NCBI RefSeq assembly: GCF_005405385.1
Contig: NZ_BJDY01000002.1
Coordinates: 558,001-622,000, forward strand
Reading direction: 5' to 3'
Source of the DNA: Lactiplantibacillus mudanjiangensis
Lineage (GTDB): Bacteria; Bacillota; Bacilli; Lactobacillales; Lactobacillaceae
DNA: 64,000 nt
The translations under genes and the position numbers were made by a program. This document shows positions 56,555 to 64,000 of the stretch, one piece after another (the first letter of the stretch is position 1; every line of letters begins with the position of its first letter). A model generated the notes under the pieces. The model was not told where the DNA came from. It saw only the letters and a program-made list of their open reading frames with translations, and did not search any database.

Positions 56555-57462
56555 ATGAAGAAACATCGGGGAACAGCCCTACTTTTGGCTGTCGTTTCAT
56601 TAGGATTGTCACTGATTACCACGAGTAAACCAGCTAGCGCTAGAAGTTACACAACGGTACCAGCATCGTTACGGGGACATTGGTATCACTACGATAGTGA
56701 ATACGGAATGTCTCAATTAAAAGCGTCGAAGTATCATTTTGATACGAAAAGTGACTACTCTGGTAGTTGGTATCGATTGTCAGGTAAGAAATTTCCAAGT
56801 TATGCGATGGGCCATTCTGAAATGGTCGTGAAACAAACGCCTAAACATTACTATGTCGTGGCAAAATACGCCACTGATTCATTTCATTATTGGAAAAAAG
56901 TAACCCACTTCATGTGGCATTACGTGCTGTTGTACCTAATAACGCAGAAACTGAAGGTAGCACGACGTACTGGTATAAGTCTAAGGCAATTGCTAAGCAT
57001 CCTAGCATCACCTACCACTATGCAGCTAGTAATGATTCTTACTATTATAACTCCTACACATCAGCTTTCTTGCAAGCAGACGGCCAACCAGTAAAGCTCT
57101 ACACAACACCAACTAACGCCATTGCCAATTCTGGCAAGCATGTAACACTCAGCAGTATCTTTAAAAAAGTTGCCGTTCGTTGGGATGAAAAATATGACAA
57201 GCAAGATGTCCTCTATATTCGGGTTAACGGTAAAACCTACTATGTTGTCGACACAGCTGACATTCAAAGTTCCAACTCTTGGAAAACCGGCACCACAATT
57301 TCGTCACCATACGTGCCAACCTCAACGTCAAAAATCGTCTTACGTCGCGGTGATAAAGTTGCTAGCGCCACTACTTGGCATAAGGTTATCCATTATGGTA
57401 AGGGCACTCGAACGGTTGCATCATGGCATAAAAACAAGGGTATATGGGTTAAAAATAAATAA
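56555..57462 (+). pseudogene. Frameshifted secreted/surface protein gene
   Basis: ATG 56555 with GGAG upstream encodes a signal peptide (about 1-30, ending PASA) and a Tyr/His/Lys-rich mature part up to FHYWKK. At the six-A run 56894-56899 the frame passes into junk. The correct continuation, SNPLHVALRAVVPNNAETEG and onwards to GIWVKNK, lies in the next frame and stops at 57462. One extra A restores a protein of about 300 residues. A homopolymer slip, real or technical, explains it. No family recognised. Confidence 0.8.
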
Positions 57463-57492
57463 TAAAGATTTGATCTATTGCTGTTATTAATT

Positions 57493-57542
57493 AGATGATC
57501 TTGCTACGAGTTTAACTAAACTTTTAGCAGATCATCTTTTTT
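57493..57542 (+). terminator. Terminator of the broken surface-protein gene
   Basis: AGATGATC (57493-57500) pairs with GATCATCT (57530-57537), with an inner TGCTA/TAGCA stem and TTTTTT after it. Confidence 0.85.
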
Positions 57543-57577
57543 AATATGCTGTCCCAATACTGCCAAAATAACAAGCT

Positions 57578-57604
57578 AAAAAGAGCCCTGCTTACGCAGA
57601 ACCC
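57578..57604 (-). terminator. Terminator of lepA
   Basis: On the minus strand GGGTTCTGC-GTAA-GCAGGGCTC (GU pairs included) is followed by TTTTT. Confidence 0.75.
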
Positions 57605-57620
57605 TTTAACAACCACCCTA

Positions 57621-59456
57621 TTACGACGGCTTCTCTTCCTCGTCCGTTTTCAAAACAGCCATGAAGGCTTCCTGCGGGATTTCCACCCGGCCGACAGCCT
57701 TCATCCGTTTCTTCCCGGCTTTTTGCTTCTCCAATAACTTCATCCGGCGAGTCCGGTCACCACCATATAAGTGGGCCGTCACGTCTTTCCGATAAGCCTT
57801 GATATTGGTCCGCGCAATAACTTTGGCACCAATCGTTGCTTGCACTGGAATTTCAAAGTTTTGTCGTGGAATGATGGTCTTCAATTTTGATGCAATTTCA
57901 CGACCACGTGCTGCCGCAAAGTCCTTATGCGCAATAAAACTCAACGCATCGACCTTGTCACCATTTAGCAAGATATCAATCTTCACTAATTCACTAGCGC
58001 GATACCCATCAATTTCATAATCCAATGATGCATATCCATGCGTATTGGACTTCAATTTATCAAAGAAATCAAAGATAATTTCTGATAACGGAATATGATA
58101 GACCACGTTTACCCGGTTACTATCTAAATACGCCATCGTATCGAACTCACCGCGTTTGCGTTGGGCCAATTCCATGACTGCGCCAACATAGTCGTTAGGC
58201 ACCATGATTTGCGCCTTAACGTAAGGTTCTTGAATCTCTTTAATCGAAGACGCTTCCGGCATTTCGGCTGGATTTTCGACTTCTTTTTCGGTGCCATCGG
58301 TCATCTTCACATGATAGGTTACGGATGGCGCCGTAGTGATCAAATCAAGATTGAATTCACGTTCAAGCCGTTCTTGAATGACGTCCATATGCAAGAGACC
58401 TAAGAACCCACACCGGAACCCAAAACCTAACGCTTGTGATGATTCGGCTTCAAATTCCAATGCCGCATCATTTAGCTTCAATTTTTCCAACGCTTCACGC
58501 AAATCAGTAAACTTCGCATTATCGGTTGGATAAATCCCGGCATACACCATTGGATTCATTTCCCGATAGCCTTCCAAGGCCTTTTCAGTTGGCCGTTTTG
58601 CGTTGGTTACGGTATCCCCAACACGAGTATCTTGAATATCCTTGATGCTGGCCGTAATATACCCAACATCACCGGCCATCAAGTAGTCTCTGGCAATTGG
58701 CTTAGGTGAGTTAACCCCAACTTCGGTCACTTCATATTCACTACCGCTGTTCATTAAGCGGATCTTATCGCCAGGCCGCACAATGCCTTCATGAATCCGA
58801 ATACTCAACACAACCCCACGATAATCGTCATAGATTGAGTCAAACACCAAGGCTTTCAACGGTGCCTCGAGATCACCAGTTGGTGCCGGAATCTTAGCCA
58901 CTACTTGTTCAAGCAAATCTTCGATCCCGATACCAGCCTTAGCCGATGCCAACACGGCGTCTTCAGCATCAATCCCGATATCATCTTCAATTTCTTGTCG
59001 AACTTTTTCTGGCTCCGCTGAAGGTAAATCAATCTTATTGATCACTGGCACAATTTCCAAGTCGTCATCAATCGCTAAATAAACGTTAGCGAGCGTTTGC
59101 GCTTCGACCCCTTGTGCTGCATCCACGACCAACACAGCGCCTTCACAGGCCGCTAAACTCCGTGACACTTCATACGTAAAATCCACATGTCCTGGGGTAT
59201 CAATCAAATGAAAGATATAAGTTTCGCCATCTTTAGCTTGATAGTGTAATTCCACCGCATTTAACTTAATTGTAATCCCACGCTCACGTTCAAGATCCAT
59301 TGAATCGAGGACTTGATCTTGCATTTCACGCTTGGAAATCGTATCCGTTAATTCCAAAATTCGATCCGCCAATGTTGACTTACCATGGTCAATATGGGCG
59401 ACGATTGAGAAATTACGAATATGCTGTTGCCGATCTTGCATTGTCGCTTTATCCAT
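57621..59456 (-). CDS. lepA: Translation elongation factor 4 (LepA)
   Basis: 611-residue translational GTPase. G1 [15 protein letters not shown]3 [17 protein letters not shown]4 [11 protein letters not shown] are in the first 150 residues; EF-G-like domains follow, and the LepA-specific C-terminal domain ends with [23 protein letters not shown] at 59454-59456 follows AGGAAA; a 13-codon upstream extension is not used. It assists ribosomes under stress or initiation defects. Monocistronic. Confidence 0.97.
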   Translation of the reverse strand: MDKATMQDRQQHIRNFSIVAHIDHGKSTLADRILELTDTISKREMQDQVLDSMDLERERGITIKLNAVELHYQAKDGETYIFHLIDTPGHVDFTYEVSRSLAACEGAVLVVDAAQGVEAQTLANVYLAIDDDLEIVPVINKIDLPSAEPEKVRQEIEDDIGIDAEDAVLASAKAGIGIEDLLEQVVAKIPAPTGDLEAPLKALVFDSIYDDYRGVVLSIRIHEGIVRPGDKIRLMNSGSEYEVTEVGVNSPKPIARDYLMAGDVGYITASIKDIQDTRVGDTVTNAKRPTEKALEGYREMNPMVYAGIYPTDNAKFTDLREALEKLKLNDAALEFEAESSQALGFGFRCGFLGLLHMDVIQERLEREFNLDLITTAPSVTYHVKMTDGTEKEVENPAEMPEASSIKEIQEPYVKAQIMVPNDYVGAVMELAQRKRGEFDTMAYLDSNRVNVVYHIPLSEIIFDFFDKLKSNTHGYASLDYEIDGYRASELVKIDILLNGDKVDALSFIAHKDFAAARGREIASKLKTIIPRQNFEIPVQATIGAKVIARTNIKAYRKDVTAHLYGGDRTRRMKLLEKQKAGKKRMKAVGRVEIPQEAFMAVLKTDEEEKPS

Positions 59457-59555
59457 TGATTTTCCTACTTTCTTACGAATTCCTAGTCTTGTCAATTATA
59501 CCAACTAAACCCAGCAATCTCAATTTTTCTGGTAACACTTCCCTAATTAGTCTGA

Positions 59556-59595
59556 TAAAAAAGTCGTCAATCCAGATTAACTGGATTGACGACTT
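59556..59595. terminator. Terminator of the dlt operon
   Basis: Fifteen-base perfect stem AAGTCGTCAATCCAG (59561-59575) / CTGGATTGACGACTT (59581-59595), with TTTTTT on the minus strand, 14 bp after the dltD stop. Confidence 0.93.
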
Positions 59596-59609
59596 CAATT
59601 TAAACCAAG

Positions 59610-60893
59610 CTATTTTGCCGCATACGAACTCAAGTCGGCAGGATCTAACTGTTGCCATTGCTTACTATAGAACTTACTACTAATCTTATAGGTTGGGGTC
59701 TTTTGTTGCTTAGTTAAGAACGGATCAACTTGTTTGTCAACCGCTAACCAACCGCGCCAACCTAAATGAATGGTATCGGTCATAAAGTAATCTTGGCCAC
59801 CATCTTGTGACAAGTCACAGATATTATTGAACCCTTGACTCTGTAATTGGTAGCGAATCTTCTTATCAAACTGCGCAATCATCTTCATTGATAAGCCGGT
59901 ATAATCGGCCCAACGTTGATTGATTGGTGGAATGATAAACATCACATTGGTATTATTCTTAGCAAACTGATTAAGCACTAACTGGAAGTCCGCAAATTCT
60001 GGCGATTTGGTGTAATCCAAAGTCGTTTGCGAGTTTGCTAACCGCTTGTAGTTCCGTTTCAGTTTTGTTTTCCAGAACTTATTACTAATTTCTAGACTAT
60101 TAGATGTCGTTTGTTGCTTCCCAATCTTACCCGCCAATTGATCCAACTTATTAAAGTTGTAAGTGGCTGGCAATAGATTAGTTTGCTGCTGAACGATATT
60201 TAAGTTTTTACCAGAGATACCAAACCGTGAGAAGAATTCGTCTTCACTCCCCAAAACTCGAGCCTTGTAATTGATATAGGCACGTTGCACACTCGTTGGT
60301 TTGAAACCAGCAGCAACTCGAGCCAAGGCGCCGGCTAACACCTTATCAGACGAACCTGATGGCATCTGTAATAACCGCTTAGCGGCATACCGATCCATCG
60401 CCGTATTTTGTTCTGTTTGTAACCAGTCAGTTGTTTGTAACGGTGAGTAATAATACCCAAACGCATCTTTACGCGTCCCTTGCGGTACAAACCACTGTGG
60501 CGAAATTACAAAGACAGCTTTCTTATTTGTTAACTGCTTTTTAACCGATTGCATCACGAAGTATTGGGTTAAAGACTGCGTACCACGCGCCCCCAGCAAG
60601 AATGGCCGATAATTACGATGGTACTTAGCCGCCAAAACCGATGGATGCATTGGATCAAATCGGGACCATTCAGATGAACCAAAGAATGGCACATAATTAT
60701 CGCTTAAAGCCCGTCGTTTAATCAACCGACCTTTTAAAACATTGGCTGATAATGAAACTGCCGCCGTTTTTTCGGTTGATTTTGAAACGCGATTTAAGCC
60801 AAATGAGAATGGTGAAAGCAGGACGGCCAATAACAGGATCGCTGCCAGAATAATTGGCCCAAAAATCTTAAACAGGCGTTTTGAAACGCTCAT
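59610..60893 (-). CDS. dltD: D-alanyl transfer protein DltD
   Basis: 427 residues. One N-terminal membrane anchor ([20 protein letters not shown]), then an extracytoplasmic SGNH-like domain with [16 protein letters not shown] near 70 and the late [15 protein letters not shown], keeping Ser and Asp/His of the proposed catalytic set. It completes D-alanine transfer to lipoteichoic acid. The ATG overlaps the dltC stop by four bases (ATGA). Confidence 0.96.
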   Translation of the reverse strand: MSVSKRLFKIFGPIILAAILLLAVLLSPFSFGLNRVSKSTEKTAAVSLSANVLKGRLIKRRALSDNYVPFFGSSEWSRFDPMHPSVLAAKYHRNYRPFLLGARGTQSLTQYFVMQSVKKQLTNKKAVFVISPQWFVPQGTRKDAFGYYYSPLQTTDWLQTEQNTAMDRYAAKRLLQMPSGSSDKVLAGALARVAAGFKPTSVQRAYINYKARVLGSEDEFFSRFGISGKNLNIVQQQTNLLPATYNFNKLDQLAGKIGKQQTTSNSLEISNKFWKTKLKRNYKRLANSQTTLDYTKSPEFADFQLVLNQFAKNNTNVMFIIPPINQRWADYTGLSMKMIAQFDKKIRYQLQSQGFNNICDLSQDGGQDYFMTDTIHLGWRGWLAVDKQVDPFLTKQQKTPTYKISSKFYSKQWQQLDPADLSSYAAK

Positions 60894-61126
60894 TGCATGC
60901 TCTCGACCTTAGCAACAATTTTAGCTGGGGTGTCCCATTCGGAACGTTCAAATTCAGAAACTGGCACTTCAATGCCAAGTTGGTTTTGTAATTCAAGTAA
61001 AAGTTGTACTGAACCCATTGAGTCTAAAATACCTTCATCAAATAAGTTCGTATCCATATTGCTAGAAACATCTTCACCTGTTAAATCTTGTAAAATTGAA
61101 AGTACTGTTGATTGTGTTTCGTCCAT
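60890..61126 (-). CDS. dltC: D-alanine carrier protein DltC
   Basis: 78-residue acyl-carrier protein. The phosphopantetheine Ser lies in [18 protein letters not shown] near residue 36. It receives D-alanine from DltA as a thioester. GGGGAG precedes the ATG. It lies between dltB and dltD. Confidence 0.97.
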   Translation of the reverse strand: MDETQSTVLSILQDLTGEDVSSNMDTNLFDEGILDSMGSVQLLLELQNQLGIEVPVSEFERSEWDTPAKIVAKVESMQ

Positions 61127-61163
61127 GATAATGACTCCCCTTATTTAGTAATATTTTTATTTT

Positions 61164-62378
61164 TTATGGTCTAGCGCCAAACCAAAGCTGGTTTAAAAAG
61201 CCAGAGAAGATTAGGAAACTAAAACAGACCACGTTAAACGTTAAGAAAATTGCGAAGTATTCCGTAAACTTATTGTGTGGTATTTGCGCTTGATTTTTCT
61301 TCTTGAATCGCAACCAAGCATCATTAACAACCATTGCTAAGCCATGGAATAGCCCGTAAACGATATAGTACCAAGTTTCCCCGTGCCAGAACCCCATGAT
61401 TAACATGTTAATCACGTAAGCCACGTTCGCGGTGGTAATCCGACTCTTAAAGATCTTATGCTTCATCATAAAGAAGACTAACCGCATGTAGATGAAGTCA
61501 CGGAACCAAAATGACAACGTCATGTGCCAACGATTCCAGAAATCTTTAATGTTTTTAGATTTGAAAGGTTGGTTAAAGTTCATTGGGGTTTCAATTCCCA
61601 TCAAGTAACTAACCCCAACCGCGAATAAACTGTACCCGGCAAAGTCGAAGAACAAATCCATACTGTAGGTGTACATAACACCAACTAAGGCCCACGAGAT
61701 CCCATGGGCTTGTAATGCCGCATGTTCAACCGTTGGTAACATCACTGTCCCAAAAATGTAGGCCAAGATGAATTTGTAGAAGAAGCCGATAAAAATATAT
61801 CGAACCCCTTTTTCAACTAATTCTAAATACTTTTCCCGTGTTGGCACACTCTCGTAATCCTTAACAAACCGCCGGTACCGATCAATCGGCCCCGAAGAAA
61901 TGGTTGGGAAGAAGAGTAAGAATTGACCGAAGAGTACCGGATGAAATTCTTTAATCGTCCCATCACGAGTTTCCATGATCATCTGAACAACTTTAAAGGT
62001 TAAATAGGAAATCCCCAAAAAGCCAATGATCGAACTAGCGCCATGATGCACTGCCGGTGTAATTTTAACAATGGCAAGCGGAATAATTGCTAAAATCACA
62101 CTCACAACGAAAATCCAGCCTTTATTCGGCGAATCGGGACGCTGCCGATATCGTGAATATAACCAAACCAAGGTGATTTGGTAAATTAAATAAATGATTA
62201 AGGCAATCCCAGTGCGCCATTTAATGCCCCCAAAGGTTAGCATCAAGAACACAAATGAGATTAAAGATTCATACCAGTGCGAACGCCGACCATAGAGTAG
62301 CCCAATCATCAACGGTAACAGCGCAATAAAGAGTAAAACGAAGTACGTTGGGTTACCGTAAGGATCAAATGACATCAT
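61164..62378 (-). CDS. dltB: D-alanyl transferase DltB (MBOAT family)
   Basis: 404-residue membrane O-acyltransferase with about eleven helices. The MBOAT histidine is in MGFWHGETWYYIVYGLFHG near 328, and FNQPFKSKNIKDFWNRWHMTLSFWFRDFIYMRL is the family core. It passes D-alanine from DltC across the membrane. The start overlaps the dltA stop (ATGATG/TGA). Confidence 0.97.
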   Translation of the reverse strand: MMSFDPYGNPTYFVLLFIALLPLMIGLLYGRRSHWYESLISFVFLMLTFGGIKWRTGIALIIYLIYQITLVWLYSRYRQRPDSPNKGWIFVVSVILAIIPLAIVKITPAVHHGASSIIGFLGISYLTFKVVQMIMETRDGTIKEFHPVLFGQFLLFFPTISSGPIDRYRRFVKDYESVPTREKYLELVEKGVRYIFIGFFYKFILAYIFGTVMLPTVEHAALQAHGISWALVGVMYTYSMDLFFDFAGYSLFAVGVSYLMGIETPMNFNQPFKSKNIKDFWNRWHMTLSFWFRDFIYMRLVFFMMKHKIFKSRITTANVAYVINMLIMGFWHGETWYYIVYGLFHGLAMVVNDAWLRFKKKNQAQIPHNKFTEYFAIFLTFNVVCFSFLIFSGFLNQLWFGARP

Positions 62379-63901
62379 TCGGGATTAACCTCTTTGATAA
62401 TCGATTTTACATCGATCTTGCCGTTTGGCGTCAATGGCAAGCTCGTTTTATAAACAAAACGTTGCGGAATCATGTATTCCATCATCATTCCTTGCAAGTC
62501 TTTTTTAATCGCCGTGGTCAAAGCAAAATCACTTTCAAAGTCATTCTCCTTTGGCACTACGTAAGCGATCATTTGCGTCACCTTATGCTCTTTATTGTAC
62601 TTCGGTACGGCAACGGCTTGTTCAATGTGTTGTTGTTGACCTAAGAAATGGTCGACTTCCTCTAATTCAATCCGATAGCCATGCATCTTAATTTGGAAAT
62701 CAACTCGACCACGATAACGGAATAGACCATCTTCGTCCATCACACCAATATCACCAGAATGATAAGCCCGTTCGCCATCTAACATGAAGAAGGCTTTTTC
62801 AGTTTTAGCCGGATTGTTTAAATAACCCTTAGAAACGCTTGGCCCACTAATAATGATTTCACCTTCAGTGCCAGCAGGAACCGATTCCCCATTGACATCA
62901 ACGATACTCATCTTGGTATCTGCCTTAGCATAACCAATTGGCAACCGATCATATTTTGCTAATGCTTCATCGGTAACTTCAATCTGAGTAACCGCCACAC
63001 AAGTTTCAGTTGGACCATACGTATTGAAGATCCGTGCAGCTGGGAAACGTTGTTTTAACGTCGCCGCCGTCTTGTGGGTTAATTCTTCCCCACAGAATAG
63101 AAAGTGTGTTAAGTTTGGCAAATGTTCAGCATCAAATTTAGGTTCCAACAAGCAAATATCCATAAAGGATGGTGTCGACACCCAAACGTTAATTGGTAAT
63201 TGTGGTAACGCTGCAAATAACTGTTTAAAGTCATCGGTCACCGTCTTTGGTAACGCATATAACGTCCCACCTAAGGCCAATGTTGGATAAACGTCCATAA
63301 CTGACAAGTCAAATGAATATGGTGGTTGTGAGAGCGAATTAGGCTGTTTTGGCAACCCGAAGCCGTCACTAAGCATCCAGTTCACATAACTTAGCAAGTT
63401 ATCGTGGCTGATTTCAACCCCCTTAGGCTTCCCAGTGGTTCCGGATGTAAAGATAATATAGTAATCATCATCACCACTGACGGCATGGTCAGCGGTATAG
63501 TCGACTGGCTTAGCAAAAGTTTGTGCTAATTCAGTTGGTGTAATGACTGGTGTATCAGCCACGGTTGTTGGTAAATCAACAACGGCAATCACCGCCGCTG
63601 GTTCAGCAATTTCATTAATCATGGTCAACCGTTCGTTTGGCGAATGCGTATCAATTGGAATATAAGCCCGACCAGCTTTGACGACCCCTAAAAAGGTGGC
63701 AATCATTTCAAACGTTTGTCCACCAAAGACAATAATCGGTGCTTTTGGTTTTAGATCTAATGAATCTAAATGAGCTGCCAACGCATCTGAGTACGCCTTT
63801 AATTCAGCGTAAGTATGTGTGGCGCCTTGCACATCGTAGACCACTTTCGTTGGTTGTGTGCGTGCAAAATCATCAATTGTTTTGATCATATTTTCAATCA
63901 T
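62375..63901 (-). CDS. dltA: D-alanine--D-alanyl carrier protein ligase DltA
   Basis: 508-residue adenylation enzyme that activates D-alanine and loads DltC. A3 YYIIFTSGTTGKPKGVEISH near 150, A5 FNTYGPTETCVAV near 295, YHSGDIG near 380 and the C-terminal PNGKID with catalytic Lys near 492 are present. ATG at 63899-63901 follows GGGGGAAAG. D-alanylation lowers negative wall charge and resistance to cationic peptides depends on it. Confidence 0.98.
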   Translation of the reverse strand: MIENMIKTIDDFARTQPTKVVYDVQGATHTYAELKAYSDALAAHLDSLDLKPKAPIIVFGGQTFEMIATFLGVVKAGRAYIPIDTHSPNERLTMINEIAEPAAVIAVVDLPTTVADTPVITPTELAQTFAKPVDYTADHAVSGDDDYYIIFTSGTTGKPKGVEISHDNLLSYVNWMLSDGFGLPKQPNSLSQPPYSFDLSVMDVYPTLALGGTLYALPKTVTDDFKQLFAALPQLPINVWVSTPSFMDICLLEPKFDAEHLPNLTHFLFCGEELTHKTAATLKQRFPAARIFNTYGPTETCVAVTQIEVTDEALAKYDRLPIGYAKADTKMSIVDVNGESVPAGTEGEIIISGPSVSKGYLNNPAKTEKAFFMLDGERAYHSGDIGVMDEDGLFRYRGRVDFQIKMHGYRIELEEVDHFLGQQQHIEQAVAVPKYNKEHKVTQMIAYVVPKENDFESDFALTTAIKKDLQGMMMEYMIPQRFVYKTSLPLTPNGKIDVKSIIKEVNPE

Positions 63902-63948
63902 TGTGCTTTCCCCCAAAAATAATCTCAGGCATAAAACTGCTTGCCCAT

Positions 63949-64000
63949 TTAGAACTCGTTATAAATAAACTTAGCCTGGTTGATACCACTGTACCCATAG
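63949..64000 (-). CDS. dltX: DltX, C-terminal end (partial at right edge)
   Basis: The last 16 codons read YGYSGINQAKFIYNEF before TAA at 63949-63951. The FIYNEF ending is the conserved tail of DltX, the small membrane protein that starts Gram-positive dlt operons, and it lies 47 bp before dltA. The start is beyond the window. Confidence 0.9.
   Translation of the reverse strand, partial: YGYSGINQAKFIYNEF

Noticed and set aside
59457-59495. Longer LepA start
   Set aside because: The extra 13 codons are not LepA-like and the internal ATG has its own ribosome binding site.

Overview
The window looks like chromosome from a lactic acid bacterium of the Lactobacillaceae, most likely the Lactiplantibacillus (L. 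plantarum) group. This is inferred from gene content and order (ribU / scpAB / xerD; pyk-pfkA-dnaE; dnaG-rpoD; hisS-aspS under a T-box; dltXABCD) and from Gram-positive signals (strong GGAGG ribosome binding sites, CtsR operator, T-boxes, FMN riboswitch). Most of it is conserved core housekeeping DNA, nearly all on the minus strand.

Layout. 0-7 kb: start of a recQ-operon helix-turn-helix gene (cut by the left edge), riboflavin transporter ribU behind an FMN riboswitch, then cvfB-xerD-ribT-scpA-scpB-rluB and a DUF441 membrane gene. 7-20 kb: glycolysis (pfkA-pyk), dnaE, CtsR-controlled clpB, pepT, trmK and a NIF3-like gene. 20-34 kb: a lone plus-strand polysaccharide polymerase/ligase-like gene, dnaG-rpoD, glyQ-glyS behind a T-box, phoH-ybeY-dgkA-era-recO, yqeY, rpsU, ppsR. 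34-39 kb: teichoic-acid genes (two CDP-glycerol glycerophosphotransferase-like proteins around a TagG-like permease) leading into nfo, then yitT and msrA. 39-51 kb: hisS-aspS with a T-box, a cell-wall amidase, dtd, a RelA/SpoT homologue, prmA-rsmE, a 3-methyladenine glycosylase and small genes of unknown function. 51-54 kb: an amino-acid permease and a class-III aminotransferase. 54-57.5 kb: a plus-strand accessory block of secreted proteins (a nuclease, a small two-cysteine protein, two surface-type proteins) plus a small helix-turn-helix gene; two of these are broken by single-base frameshifts. 57.5-64 kb: lepA and the D-alanylation operon dltXABCD, with only the end of dltX inside the window.

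The least explained structure is a non-coding dispersed element present three times in the first 25 kb (628-1169, about 6934-7380, 24255-24602). Copy 1 has 17-bp terminal inverted repeats (one mismatch) and a perfect 8-bp flanking direct repeat, so it looks like a miniature inverted-repeat transposable element. The copies share long internal inverted repeats that would fold as RNA. All three lie in the same orientation, directly beyond the intrinsic terminator of a minus-strand gene. I do not recognise the family. No CRISPR array, rRNA, tRNA or complete insertion sequence was seen.
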